Below, piece after piece: positions 16,816 through 26,369 of a DNA stretch of 64,000 bases. Positions within the stretch are counted from its first letter, which is position 1, and the number at the start of each line of letters is the position of its first letter. Origin of the DNA: JANQPD01 sp963715655 (GTDB lineage: Bacteria > Bacteroidota > Bacteroidia > Flavobacteriales > Schleiferiaceae). The stretch lies in contig OY970262.1 of the NCBI GenBank assembly GCA_963715655.1, positions 3,224,001 to 3,288,000 of the forward strand, read 5' to 3'. The notes under the pieces are model-generated. The model did not search any database. It was not told the DNA's origin and worked only from the letters and a program-made list of their open reading frames with translations. A program made the translations under genes and the position numbers.

Positions 16816-17679
16816 TTATCCTAAGTAAGTTTTCAAAATCTTACTTCTAGAAGTATGTTTTAAACGTCTTATCGCCTTTTCTTTAATTTGACGTACACGC
16901 TCACGCGTTAAATCAAACTTTTCGCCAATTTCTTCTAAAGTCATTGGGTGCTGCCCACCTAAACCAAAATATAAACGCACTACATCCCCTTCGCGCGGTG
17001 TAAGCGTAGCCAACGAACGCTCAATTTCGGTACGTAAGGAGTCGGTCATTAATTCATCATCCGGATTTGGACTATCACCCGTATTCAATACATCATACAA
17101 GTTACTATCCTCTCCTTCTACCAACGGTGCATCCATAGAAATATGGCGACCACTGTTACGCATACTTTCTTTTACGTCATTCTCACCCATTTCAAGGTTT
17201 TCAGCAATTTCAATAGCTGAAGGAGCGCGCTCATGCTCTTGCTCTAATGAGGCGTACGCCTTGTTGATTTTGTTAATAGAACCAATTTTGTTTAACGGTA
17301 AGCGTACAATTCTAGATTGCTCAGCTAGTGCTTGCAAAATACTTTGACGAATCCACCAAACTGCGTAAGAAATGAATTTAAAACCACGTGTTTCATCAAA
17401 ACGCTGCGCGGCTTTAATTAGCCCAAGGTTACCCTCATTAATTAAATCTGGTAAGGTTAATCCTTGATTTTGATATTGCTTAGCTACTGATACTACAAAC
17501 CTTAAATTCGCTTTAGTTAATTTCTCTAAAGCAACCTGATCGCCCGCTTTTATGCGCTGCGCTAAATTTACCTCTTCTTCAGCGGTAATAAGATCTACTT
17601 TTCCAATTTCTTGGAGGTATTTATCTAGTGAAGCAGTTTCCCTGTTGGTAACCTGCTTCGTAATTTTTAACTGTCTCAT
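16816..17679 (-). CDS. rpoD: Primary sigma factor RpoD (short, Bacteroidota type)
   Basis: A 287-residue sigma-70 factor without the acidic region 1.1. Region 1.2 begins about LDKYLQEIGKVDLITAEEEV. Regions 2.1-2.4 include LRFVVSVAKQYQNQGLTLPDLI and the -10-reading GFKFISYAVWWIRQSILQAL. Region 4.2 is the HTH MTLEEIGEKFDLTRERVRQI, ending in SKILKTYLG. It directs RNA polymerase to the housekeeping promoters, here expected to be the TAnnTTTG boxes listed in this annotation. Transcribed on its own, ending at a perfect 12-bp terminator. Confidence 0.96.
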   Translation of the reverse strand: MRQLKITKQVTNRETASLDKYLQEIGKVDLITAEEEVNLAQRIKAGDQVALEKLTKANLRFVVSVAKQYQNQGLTLPDLINEGNLGLIKAAQRFDETRGFKFISYAVWWIRQSILQALAEQSRIVRLPLNKIGSINKINKAYASLEQEHERAPSAIEIAENLEMGENDVKESMRNSGRHISMDAPLVEGEDSNLYDVLNTGDSPNPDDELMTDSLRTEIERSLATLTPREGDVVRLYFGLGGQHPMTLEEIGEKFDLTRERVRQIKEKAIRRLKHTSRSKILKTYLG

Positions 17680-17766
17680 TTTCCTTTTATGTTCTCGTTT
17701 TCTGCCTCTACCTTAGTAGAACGCAAAAGTTTAGTACTTAGTTTTAAAAACCGTACCTATATAATT

Positions 17767-19887
17767 TTAAGCTGGTCTTTCGATTAAAGCCTTACGCGAA
17801 AGTTTCAATTTTCCACGTTCATCTTTATCAATCAACTTCACTTTTACCATATCGCCTTCTTTCAGCACTTCTTCTACCGTTTGTAATCTGCGGTGTTCAA
17901 TTTCAGAAATGTGCAGCAAACCATCGGTACCCGGAGCTATTTCTACGAACGCTCCATACGCTTGAATAGACTTCACTTTACCTTTAAAAACATCGCCAAT
18001 TTCTGGTACAAAAGCAACCGACTTAATGCGCTTTATAGCAGCGTCCATTCCTTCTTGATTGGTTCCACTAATTTCAATAACACCTTCGTTATCAATTTCT
18101 TCAATGGTTACAGTAGTTTTAGTATCCTCCTGTAATTTTTGAATATTTTTTCCGCCAGGTCCTATAATTGCACCGATAAATTCTTTTGGAATTTTAATCA
18201 TTTCAATTTTAGGCGCATTTGGTTTAAGCGTGGTGCGTGGTGCAGCCAATGTTTCTAACATCTTACCTAAAATGTGCATTCTACCGGCTTTCGCCTGATT
18301 TAAAGCTTGCTCTAATATCTCGTAAGACAAACCTTTAACTTTAATATCCATTTGACAAGCGGTGATACCTTTTTCAGTACCCGTTACTTTAAAGTCCATA
18401 TCACCTAAGTGATCTTCATCACCTAAAATATCAGAAAGTACAGCATATTTACCAGTATCCGGATCTGTAATCAACCCCATGGCGATACCAGAAACAGGAC
18501 GCGTAATGTTTACACCTGCATCCATTAAACCTAAAGTGCCCGCGCAAACGGTAGCCATAGAAGACGAACCATTTGATTCTAAAATATCAGAAACAATTCT
18601 AATGGTATGGTAAGAATCACTTGGAATCATACCTTTTAACGCACGTTGCGCCAAGTTTCCATGTCCAATTTCTCTACGGCTAGTACCTCTAATTGGTCTG
18701 GCTTCTCCAGTAGAAAACGGTGGGAAATTATAATGTAAATAGAACTTATCTGATCCTTGGAAAGTAACCCCATCTTTTCTATTCTCATCTAAACGAGAAC
18801 CTAAGGTAATGGTGGTTAAAGATTGCGTTTCACCTCTTGTGAATACCGCTGAACCATGTGCACCCGGTAAATAATCTACTTCACTCCATATATCACGTAC
18901 TTCATCTAAAGCACGGCCATCTAAACGCTGACCATGTTCTAAAACCATATCGCGCATAGCTTTATACTCTACTACGTGATAATATTTTTTAATTAAGCTA
19001 CCTTTTTCAGCTAATTCTTCTTCGCTAAAATTTTCGGACATGTACGTATCACGTACTTCTTTAAATTTTGCTGAACGCGCTTTTTTCTCAGCACCCTCTT
19101 TGGCTACGGCTAATACTTTATCATACGTATCATCCATCACCTTTTTTTCTAAATCAGCATCGTTATTCTCGTGATTGTATTCACGTGCTACCACTTCGCC
19201 TTTTGCTTCTTTTACCAACTCAAGTTGAGCAGTAATTTGATCTTTAATGGCATCATGTGCAAACGTAATTGCTTCTACCATTTCCTTTTCAGAGATTTCC
19301 TTCATCTCTCCTTCCACCATCACCACGCTATCCATACTAGCGCCAATCATCATATCAACATCTGCTTTAAGCAAATCTTGCGGAGAAGGGTTAATGGTAA
19401 ATTTTCCATCTACACGTGCTACGCGCACTTCAGAAATAGGGCCGTTAAACGGAATATCAGAAAGTGAAAGTGCGGCAGAAGCAGCCAAACCGGCCAAACA
19501 ATCAGCAGCAACATTCTCATCATACGAAATAAGGCTAATCATCAACTGCGTATCCGCGTGATAATCAGAGGGGAAAAGTGGACGTAAGCAACGATCTACC
19601 AAACGCATCACTAAAATTTCATCATCAGTGGGGCGCGCTTCACGTTTCATAAAACCGCCCGGCACGCGACCCGCAGCCGCAAACTTTTCACGATAATCTA
19701 TGGTAAGGGGCATAAAATCTGCACCTTCAATGGGGTCGTAATTAGAAACTACGGTAGCCAGCAACATGGTGCCGCCCATTTTTACTACTACTGAACCATG
19801 CGCTTGCTTAGCAAGTTTACCCGTTTCTAGGGTAATGGTTCGTCCGTCAGCTAATTGTATCTCTTTGGTAACTGCGTTTGGAATCAT
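17767..19887 (-). CDS. pnp: Polyribonucleotide nucleotidyltransferase
   Basis: A 706-residue PNPase: two RNase PH-like domains (about 1-210 and 310-540) joined by a helical linker, a KH domain (KEFIGAIIGPGGKNIQKLQ, about 560) and an S1 domain (GKVKSIQAYGAFVEIAPGTDG, about 630-700). It degrades RNA phosphorolytically from the 3' end. GRVPGGFMKREARP and SNGSSSMATVCAGTL mark the active-site regions. It follows rpsO, the widely conserved rpsO-pnp order. Confidence 0.97.
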   Translation of the reverse strand: MIPNAVTKEIQLADGRTITLETGKLAKQAHGSVVVKMGGTMLLATVVSNYDPIEGADFMPLTIDYREKFAAAGRVPGGFMKREARPTDDEILVMRLVDRCLRPLFPSDYHADTQLMISLISYDENVAADCLAGLAASAALSLSDIPFNGPISEVRVARVDGKFTINPSPQDLLKADVDMMIGASMDSVVMVEGEMKEISEKEMVEAITFAHDAIKDQITAQLELVKEAKGEVVAREYNHENNDADLEKKVMDDTYDKVLAVAKEGAEKKARSAKFKEVRDTYMSENFSEEELAEKGSLIKKYYHVVEYKAMRDMVLEHGQRLDGRALDEVRDIWSEVDYLPGAHGSAVFTRGETQSLTTITLGSRLDENRKDGVTFQGSDKFYLHYNFPPFSTGEARPIRGTSRREIGHGNLAQRALKGMIPSDSYHTIRIVSDILESNGSSSMATVCAGTLGLMDAGVNITRPVSGIAMGLITDPDTGKYAVLSDILGDEDHLGDMDFKVTGTEKGITACQMDIKVKGLSYEILEQALNQAKAGRMHILGKMLETLAAPRTTLKPNAPKIEMIKIPKEFIGAIIGPGGKNIQKLQEDTKTTVTIEEIDNEGVIEISGTNQEGMDAAIKRIKSVAFVPEIGDVFKGKVKSIQAYGAFVEIAPGTDGLLHISEIEHRRLQTVEEVLKEGDMVKVKLIDKDERGKLKLSRKALIERPA

Positions 19888-19925
19888 CTATTTTCTATGT
19901 GTATTATAAAGTGTATAAACATGAA

Positions 19926-19953
19926 AGAAGGCAACTTAAAAAAATTGCCTTCT
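19926..19953 (-). terminator. Hairpin between rpsO and pnp
   Basis: AGAAGGCAA pairs with TTGCCTTCT. The T-run after it is weak, so it may be a partial terminator or an RNase III processing site, as known for rpsO-pnp in Escherichia coli. Confidence 0.55.
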
Positions 19954-19971
19954 TCATATTTTGTGCAAAGC

Positions 19972-20241
19972 TTATTTTCTAATGCCAAGCTCAGCAATAA
20001 TGGCGCGATATCTTTCGATATCTTTTTTCTTCAAATAGTTAAGAATATTTTTACGCTTACCTACCATTGCTACTAGTGCACGCTCGGTGCTAAAGTCCTT
20101 GCGGTTCTTTTTTAAGTGGCCGGTTAGGTGATTGATGCGTGCTGTAAACAGCGCTACTTGACCTTCTGGTGAACCTGAATCATTTTCTGATTTACCGTGT
20201 TTTTTGAAGAGTTCTTGTTTGTTTTCCTTTGTTAGGTACAT
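19972..20241 (-). CDS. rpsO: 30S ribosomal protein S15
   Basis: An 89-residue S15 with the usual FARINHLTGHLKKNRKDFST-like segment (here TARINHLTGHLKKNRKDFST) and GKRKNILNYLKKKDIERY. It binds 16S rRNA helices 20-22 at an early step of 30S assembly. A TACTTTTG box lies 44 bases before the ATG. pnp follows after a hairpin. Confidence 0.97.
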   Translation of the reverse strand: MYLTKENKQELFKKHGKSENDSGSPEGQVALFTARINHLTGHLKKNRKDFSTERALVAMVGKRKNILNYLKKKDIERYRAIIAELGIRK

Positions 20242-20285
20242 TTCAAAATCATTTAGATATATGTTATGCGAAAAAATTTGAGCGG

Positions 20286-20293
20286 CAAAAGTA
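20286..20293 (-). promoter_or_regulatory. TAnnTTTG promoter box for rpsO-pnp
   Basis: Minus strand TTACTTTTGCCGC, matching the extended box seen upstream of the TPR lipoprotein gene and the M16 gene. Confidence 0.6.
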
Positions 20294-20299
20294 AGGTTT

Positions 20300-21175
20300 T
20301 TATTTTAATTTGGCCGCTTGTATTTCATTTTCAGGGGCTACCATTTTCATAAATTGGCCTACCTTTTCCTTTAAATTCTTTCTTTCTACAATAAAATCTA
20401 AAAAGCCATGCTCCAACAAAAATTCCGACCGTTGAAAGCCTTCCGGTAAATCTTTACCTATAGTTTCTTTAACCACGCGTGGGCCAGCAAAACCAATAAG
20501 CGCGTGCGGCTCGGCAATATTAATATCTCCCAACATGGCAAAAGATGCCGTAACACCACCCGTAGTAGGATCTGTTAATAAGGATATATACGGAATACCC
20601 GCTTTACCCAATAAGGCTAACTTGGCACTGGTTTTAGCCATTTGCATAAGCGAAAAAGCTGCTTCCATCATTCTTGCTCCTCCTGATTTAGAAATCATTA
20701 AGAAAGGAATTTTATGCTCTATAGAATAGTCAATAGCCCTAGCAATTTTTTCACCTACCACCGAACCCATGGAGCCTCCAATAAAATTAAAGTTCATGGC
20801 GGCCACCACTAATTTTTGATTATTAACCAAACCGTGAGCAGTAGAAACCGCTTCATTTAAACCGGTTTTCTTTACAGATGCAGCGTATCGGTCTGAGTAT
20901 TTTTTGGTGTCTTCAAAGTTTAAAGGATCGCCACTGGCAAGCTTTGCGTTTAACTCCGTAAACTTTGCCTCATCAAACAAGAAGGAAAAATATTCCTTTG
21001 CATTAATCCTATCGTGATGACCACAATTGGCGCACACCCAAAGATTTTTGGCTTTATCATCTTCTGATACAATTACCTTACACTTAATGCACTTACTCCA
21101 TAAACCTTCCGGCACTTCTTTTTTATCAGAAGTGCTAGTGGTAATACCTTCTTTATTTCGTTTAAACCAACCCAT
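20300..21175 (-). CDS. accD: Acetyl-CoA carboxylase carboxyltransferase subunit beta
   Basis: A 291-residue protein. The N-terminal zinc ribbon is CIKC (about 29-32) plus CANC (about 48-51). The carboxyltransferase core includes MNFNFIGGSMGSVVGEKI, SGGARMMEAAFSLMQM and DPTTGGVTASFAMLGD. With AccA it transfers CO2 from biotin to acetyl-CoA, the first step of fatty-acid synthesis. It lies downstream of the aldolase gene on the same strand with an 81-base gap holding a weak hairpin. Confidence 0.96.
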   Translation of the reverse strand: MGWFKRNKEGITTSTSDKKEVPEGLWSKCIKCKVIVSEDDKAKNLWVCANCGHHDRINAKEYFSFLFDEAKFTELNAKLASGDPLNFEDTKKYSDRYAASVKKTGLNEAVSTAHGLVNNQKLVVAAMNFNFIGGSMGSVVGEKIARAIDYSIEHKIPFLMISKSGGARMMEAAFSLMQMAKTSAKLALLGKAGIPYISLLTDPTTGGVTASFAMLGDINIAEPHALIGFAGPRVVKETIGKDLPEGFQRSEFLLEHGFLDFIVERKNLKEKVGQFMKMVAPENEIQAAKLK

Positions 21176-21256
21176 ATATTAATTATTGGATAATAGTATT
21201 TTGAAGTATGCTTTATACTTCACAAAAACATGCTTAATCTTTTTTTTACAAATTGC

Positions 21257-22336
21257 TTACGCAACCGTTACCTCTTTTTCAAGATATACATCTTGCACCG
21301 CATTTATTAGTTCCACGCCATCGGCAAATGGTTTTTGAAATGCTTTTCTACCTAAAATTAAACCTTGGCCACCGGCTCTTTTATTAATAACTGCTGTACG
21401 AATAGCTTCAGCTGTATCATTATCAGGATCACCCGAAGAGGCACCCCCCGAATTAATTAAACCAATGCGGCCCATGTAACAATTGGCTACTTGGTAGCGG
21501 CATAAATCAATAGGATTATTTGAAGTTAACTCAGAATAAATGCGCTTATCTAATTTTCCGTAGCTAGAGTTACCTGAATTTAAAGCCGTAAAACCACCGT
21601 TATTGGTGGGTAATTTCTGCTTTATAATATCCGCTTGAATGGTTACGCCCAAGTGATTTGCTTGTCCGGTTAAATCTGCCGCAGCATGATAATCTTCCCC
21701 ATCTTTTTTAAATCCGTTGTTTCTGGTGTAGCACCATAAAATAGTGGCCATACCTAATTGATGCGCGTATTCAAATGCTTCGGCTACCTCTTGAATTTGG
21801 CGAGAACTTTCTTCTGAACCAAAATAAATAGTAGCGCCCACGGCCACGGCACCCATATTATAAGCACTTTCTACGGTGCCAAACATAATTTGGTCAAAAC
21901 TATTTGGGTAGGTTAAAAGCTCATTGTGATTAATCTTTACAATAAACGGAATTTTGTGCGCGTACTTTCGTGATACACTGCTAAGCACACCAAAAGTGGA
22001 GGCCACACCATTACAACCCGCTTCAATAGCTAGTTTTACAATATTTTCTCCATCAAAATACATAGGATTTTTAGCAAAAGAGGCACCTGCACTATGCTCA
22101 ATACCTTGATCTACCGGTAAAATACTCATGTATCCACTATTGGCCAATCTTCCGGTGCCATATAATTGCTGTAAACTTCTTAATACTTGTGGATTACGCG
22201 CGCTATTAATAAAGGCACGATCTACAAAATCGCCACCAGGCACCATAATATTTTCTTTAGGAATGGTGTTGCACGTGTGTGATAACAAGCTTTCGGCATC
22301 GCTACCTAAAAGTGAAGAAATTTTGTTTAAAGCCAT
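21257..22336 (-). CDS. fbaB: Fructose-bisphosphate aldolase class I (DhnA type)
   Basis: A 359-residue class I aldolase of the bacterial/archaeal DhnA type. Characteristic stretches are MSILPVDQGIEHSAGASFAKNP, GVASTFGVLSSVSRKYAHKIP, FIVKINHNELLTYP (Schiff-base region) and GRIGLINSGGASSGD. It cleaves fructose-1,6-bisphosphate in glycolysis and runs backwards in gluconeogenesis. A TACATTTG box is at 22387-22394, 50 bases before the ATG. Confidence 0.93.
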   Translation of the reverse strand: MALNKISSLLGSDAESLLSHTCNTIPKENIMVPGGDFVDRAFINSARNPQVLRSLQQLYGTGRLANSGYMSILPVDQGIEHSAGASFAKNPMYFDGENIVKLAIEAGCNGVASTFGVLSSVSRKYAHKIPFIVKINHNELLTYPNSFDQIMFGTVESAYNMGAVAVGATIYFGSEESSRQIQEVAEAFEYAHQLGMATILWCYTRNNGFKKDGEDYHAAADLTGQANHLGVTIQADIIKQKLPTNNGGFTALNSGNSSYGKLDKRIYSELTSNNPIDLCRYQVANCYMGRIGLINSGGASSGDPDNDTAEAIRTAVINKRAGGQGLILGRKAFQKPFADGVELINAVQDVYLEKEVTVA

Positions 22337-22386
22337 AGTTTTTTACGTATTATGGGTTGCTTGGTTTATTAATATACTAAAGTGGA

Positions 22387-22394
22387 CAAATGTA
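22387..22394 (-). promoter_or_regulatory. TAnnTTTG promoter box for fbaB
   Basis: Minus strand TACATTTG upstream of the aldolase. Confidence 0.5.
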
Positions 22395-22429
22395 GAAATT
22401 AATGTGCGTGTAAAATAACCTGAAAACAA

Positions 22430-24751
22430 TTAGAATGGATAACCAAGCGCAATATTATACGTCCAGTTGTTAAGGCGCGGCCCAACATCTTTAATTACCC
22501 AAGGGTCTCGCAGGCCTATTAATCCCGGATCATACATTTTTATTCCAAAATCGGCACGCAGTATAAAGTAATCTAAATTTAGGCGCAAGCCAAAGCCGGT
22601 GCCCAAAGCCATGTTTTTAAGAAAATCATTTAGGTTTAGCTGAGTACCCTCATTACCCTTTGCATTTTGTAAACCTCCTGTTAAAAAAATATTACCCGCA
22701 TCTAAAAATACAGCTCCTTCAAAAAAGCCGTAGATAGGAAAACGTAATTCTGTACTTGCTAAAAATTTAACGGTACCAATAGCAAAAGAGGTGTCGCGGC
22801 CCGTAGTATAGTTTGTATTACCTTGTGTACCAGCACCTATGCGGTAAGCCGGCCATGCACGCAAATCATTACTACCACCCATGTAAAAGAATTTTGAAAA
22901 AGGCGGCTGCAGTAACCTTACACCATCTTGTTCAATAACACTATTTCCGTAAGGAAGAATATAGCCTGAATACGCTCGATTAGCCCATGTAATACCTTTT
23001 CCTAAACGAAAATAATGTCTGAGATCGCCCTCAATTCTACCATATTGATAATACGGTACACCCACAATGGAATCCAATGTACCCTCATTATCAAAACTTC
23101 CGGTAGCTAGGGACTCACCTAACCATAAACTTGTACCTGCCACTTCACCAGAAAGTCTAATAAAAAAGGGGTTTTTAATATCTGCATCTAGCTGTCCGTT
23201 ATATACAAACGTGGCTCGGGTGGCAGAAACCAATTCTGATTGAAATGAGCGAGATTGAAACTCTGTAAGACTTGCTTTAAAGTCATCGCTGATTTTAAAT
23301 AATCGAGAATACGTAACGTCATATAAATCTACGGTGTAGGATTTCACATTAGATTCATTCCAAAAATAGCTAAGCCTCACACCAAAAGTTTCTCTATCAA
23401 ACTCTAAACGGCTGGTGCGGTTAGCACTTACTGAAACCTTAGAGCTGGGGCGCATCCGTTTTGGCATTAAACCTACGGTGTTAAAAGGAAGTAAAAATCG
23501 TGGAAAACGAATACCTACTTCCACACCATATTCGGTAGTTTGTGATGATCGGCTTCCGCCCAAACTAGGTTGATAATCTATACCACCATTTAACTTAATT
23601 TCCAAGGCTTCGCCTGCTCCAAAAATATTTCTATTTACCCAATTCAAACTCATGTTTACGCCTCCATAACCATTGGTAGTAGTAATTTCCGGCTCTAAAG
23701 AAAGTGTTCTTTTGGGTAGTGGTTTTACATGAATAAGCGCATTTAGGGTAGGCCCCGATGTATCAGGCTCACCTTCGGAGAGTTTAATTTCTGTAACGGC
23801 AAAAGCTTGATATCCTACCAAATGCGCATAGGTATCGCGTACATCTTTTTGCTTGTATGTATCACCTGTTCTAAAATGAATAGCATCGGTAAAATACCTT
23901 GGCTTATACTCTAGTGAGTCATAAATAAACGTGTATTTACGATACTCCAAACTATCGTCTGGCTCTTTCTTATCCTTATAACTATAATCGGGCTGCACGT
24001 ATATTTTATTGTAGGTATATTGCTCATGGTCAACATACAACATTGTATCACCCACACTTTTGGGTTTTTGGCCCACTATCATTTTTACCTCTACTTGATG
24101 GCCTCCTAATGTGCTATCGGCTTCATAGTTAATATAGCTTTTAGAAAAATCATAATAACCATGATTCTTCAACATATCGGTAAGTCTAACACGCTCTGCA
24201 TCAAGCAAATTAGCATTGTATGGCTCACCTACTTTTATTAAACTTTCTTCAGAGAAAAAATCAATTAAAGCTTTTACATGTTTTGTTTCACAATCAATAG
24301 AGTATTCTTTTAAATAAAACCGAGGCCCAGTTTTTACGCGGTAATGTACTTCTGCCCAACGTTTTCTTTTTCTAAATTCTACATCATAGGCTGTTTTAGC
24401 GCCAAAATAGCCTTCATTAAAATAGTAATAGCGAATTTGCTCGGTGGCTTTTTCCGCTTTCGCGGAATCAAAAATTACGGGTGCGGTGCCTAATTTTCCC
24501 CAAAAACTAGAGTCGGTACCATCGCCCCAATTATAAATTGCCACGCTAGGCATAATTTTTATGAGTGGAATTTTGTTGTTTGGCTGCTGCTTTAAAATGC
24601 TCTCAGCGTTGCCAGAAGGGTTTTTATCTCCATTTTCGTACACATCCTGATCCCACAGTAAATACTGATTTTCAGGAATATGCTCGGTATATTTACAGGA
24701 AGCCATGGCAAAAGCCAGCACAACCCAAATAAAGTACTTTGTTTTTAGCAA
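22430..24751 (-). CDS. tamL: TamL, lipoprotein TamA/BamA-like outer-membrane assembly factor
   Basis: A TamA-family protein with a lipoprotein signal instead of a plain signal peptide: LLKTKYFIWVVLAFAMASC, Cys at the lipobox, followed by KYTEHIPENQYLL, typical of Bacteroidota TamL. POTRA-like repeats follow (RYYYFNEGYFGAKTAYDVEF; LTDMLKNHGYYDFSKSYINYE) and a C-terminal 16-strand barrel ending in ALGYPF with a terminal Phe. It should assemble outer-membrane or surface lipoproteins with TamB. No ATG fits the N-terminus: TTG 24751 is favoured, because the longer TTG at 24775 overlaps the TACATTTG promoter box. The RNA methyltransferase is divergent 35 bases away. Confidence 0.85.
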   Translation of the reverse strand: MLKTKYFIWVVLAFAMASCKYTEHIPENQYLLWDQDVYENGDKNPSGNAESILKQQPNNKIPLIKIMPSVAIYNWGDGTDSSFWGKLGTAPVIFDSAKAEKATEQIRYYYFNEGYFGAKTAYDVEFRKRKRWAEVHYRVKTGPRFYLKEYSIDCETKHVKALIDFFSEESLIKVGEPYNANLLDAERVRLTDMLKNHGYYDFSKSYINYEADSTLGGHQVEVKMIVGQKPKSVGDTMLYVDHEQYTYNKIYVQPDYSYKDKKEPDDSLEYRKYTFIYDSLEYKPRYFTDAIHFRTGDTYKQKDVRDTYAHLVGYQAFAVTEIKLSEGEPDTSGPTLNALIHVKPLPKRTLSLEPEITTTNGYGGVNMSLNWVNRNIFGAGEALEIKLNGGIDYQPSLGGSRSSQTTEYGVEVGIRFPRFLLPFNTVGLMPKRMRPSSKVSVSANRTSRLEFDRETFGVRLSYFWNESNVKSYTVDLYDVTYSRLFKISDDFKASLTEFQSRSFQSELVSATRATFVYNGQLDADIKNPFFIRLSGEVAGTSLWLGESLATGSFDNEGTLDSIVGVPYYQYGRIEGDLRHYFRLGKGITWANRAYSGYILPYGNSVIEQDGVRLLQPPFSKFFYMGGSNDLRAWPAYRIGAGTQGNTNYTTGRDTSFAIGTVKFLASTELRFPIYGFFEGAVFLDAGNIFLTGGLQNAKGNEGTQLNLNDFLKNMALGTGFGLRLNLDYFILRADFGIKMYDPGLIGLRDPWVIKDVGPRLNNWTYNIALGYPF

Positions 24752-24772
24752 TTTAGCCGATGTAATTTTTTG

Positions 24773-24780
24773 CAAATGTA
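24773..24780 (-). promoter_or_regulatory. TAnnTTTG promoter box for tamL
   Basis: Minus strand TACATTTG, 21 bases before the favoured TTG start. Confidence 0.5.
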
Positions 24781-24786
24781 TAGTTT

Positions 24787-25503
24787 ATGCTAACCAAATC
24801 TTTAGAGCGTTTGATAACGAAGCTCAAGCAAAAGAAACACCGCTACGCCACCAAATTGTTTGTGGCCGAAGGTGAAAAAACTATTCAGGAACTTTTACAA
24901 GAAGGCTTGAAGCCGCTCCATCTTTTGGTTAACGATAATCGCTTTGCAAAAGTATTGCAACGCATAGAAGTAAGCAATGCTGATTTTAAAACACTTAGCA
25001 ACTTAGATACCGCTGATGGGACGTTGGCTATTTTTCCTTTTCCGGAGTTTGAAACTGATAAAAAGCCGCCCCTGATTTTAATTTTAGATAACCTTAGAAT
25101 ACCGGGAAACCTAGGTACTATAATACGCACAGCAGATTGGTTTGGCATTAATACTATTTACTGCACCACCGGCACTACTGATGCTTTTAACAGTAAAAGC
25201 GTGCAAAGCAGCATGGGCAGCATTGGCCGTGTGCAACTTATGTATAAAGCAAATGAGGAAATAGCGGAAGCATTAAGTGGCTATACTCTGTATTGTGCTG
25301 ATATGGATGGCGAGGAACTTGCGACCGTATCACCTAAAAAAAACGAAAAAATAGCGTTAATCCTAGGAAGTGAGAGCCACGGGCCTTCTGATTTTTGGAA
25401 AGGAAAAGCGAAGTCGGTAACCATCTCCCGAAAGGGAAACAGTAAAACGGAAAGTTTAAACGTAGCCATTGCAGCCGCTATTTGCATGCAACACTTCAGC
25501 TAG
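24787..25503 (+). CDS. TrmH/SpoU family RNA 2'-O-methyltransferase
   Basis: A 238-residue SPOUT enzyme. The N-terminal substrate-binding domain (FVAEGEKTIQELLQEGLKPLHLLV) precedes the knotted SAM site: motif 1 RIPGNLGTIIRTADWFGI, motif 2 IALILGSESHGPSDFW, motif 3 SLNVAIAAAICMQ. It methylates a ribose 2'-OH in rRNA or tRNA; the target position cannot be read from sequence. Its last 8 bases overlap the 3' end of the convergent EamA gene. Confidence 0.9.
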   Translation: MLTKSLERLITKLKQKKHRYATKLFVAEGEKTIQELLQEGLKPLHLLVNDNRFAKVLQRIEVSNADFKTLSNLDTADGTLAIFPFPEFETDKKPPLILILDNLRIPGNLGTIIRTADWFGINTIYCTTGTTDAFNSKSVQSSMGSIGRVQLMYKANEEIAEALSGYTLYCADMDGEELATVSPKKNEKIALILGSESHGPSDFWKGKAKSVTISRKGNSKTESLNVAIAAAICMQHFS

Positions 25504-26347
25504 CCAATTTTCGCTTTAAGCGCGATTTGTACAGGATATTTAGCAGCACACCAAGCAGCACCAAACCAATGCCTACGAGCGCCATTAGTTGGTGTTTTTC
25601 ATTAAATATAAAGAAGTCGAAACCTAGCGCGAAAACAATTCCCACGTATTTTAAACCGACAATTTCATTTACTTCAGCGGCCTGCAATGCCTTGGTCATA
25701 TAAACTTGCGCTATTTGCGTAAGAATGCCCATAAGCAACAGTAAACCCCATTCATAACCAATAGGCGTTTCCCAATGAAACAAGCAGATTACACCCATAA
25801 GGGGCAGCGCAATTAGGGGAAAATAAAATACCACTACCAGCGGATGATCGGTATCCTTAACCTTGCGAATACAATTATACGCTAAACCAGCAAATATGGC
25901 GGAAGCAATGCCTAAGCCTAATAAAGGCAGACTGATATTAGGATCAAAATCTTTGATAAGCGCAATGCCCGTAAAAGATACAGCAAAAAACACCCACTGA
26001 AGCTTGCGTACCCTTTCACCCAACATTATGGTGGCAAAAAGCGCGGTAAAAATGGGTGATAAATATTGAATGGTAATAGCCGAAGCCAAGGGTAATTTTT
26101 GCAATGTGTAGAAGAAACTAGACAGAGCCGTTACGCCAAAAACACCTCGTAAAATCAGATACTTCTTATTGTTTCCAAAAAGTGGAACGTGCGCTCTGCG
26201 TAAAAAATAAATACACAATACCATAGAAACCAAACTTCTAAAAAACACAAGCTCCGTGGCTGGCAATCTACCCAAAAATTTCACCGTAAGGTTCATAAAG
26301 GCAAATCCTACTACGGAAATCAGCATGTAGCCGATGGGTTTGTTCAT
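25496..26347 (-). CDS. DMT-superfamily (EamA) transporter
   Basis: A 283-residue protein with ten hydrophobic segments in two EamA repeats (about 1-135 and 145-275). ELVFFRSLVSMVLC and the second-repeat stretch EVNEIVGLKYVGIVFALGFDFF are typical. It is an inner-membrane exporter of metabolites; the substrate is unknown. The region upstream of the ATG is a 21-bp tandem repeat array. Confidence 0.85.
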   Translation of the reverse strand: MNKPIGYMLISVVGFAFMNLTVKFLGRLPATELVFFRSLVSMVLCIYFLRRAHVPLFGNNKKYLILRGVFGVTALSSFFYTLQKLPLASAITIQYLSPIFTALFATIMLGERVRKLQWVFFAVSFTGIALIKDFDPNISLPLLGLGIASAIFAGLAYNCIRKVKDTDHPLVVVFYFPLIALPLMGVICLFHWETPIGYEWGLLLLMGILTQIAQVYMTKALQAAEVNEIVGLKYVGIVFALGFDFFIFNEKHQLMALVGIGLVLLGVLLNILYKSRLKRKLAS

Positions 26348-26369
26348 TTTTTATTGACTTGTATTGGGT

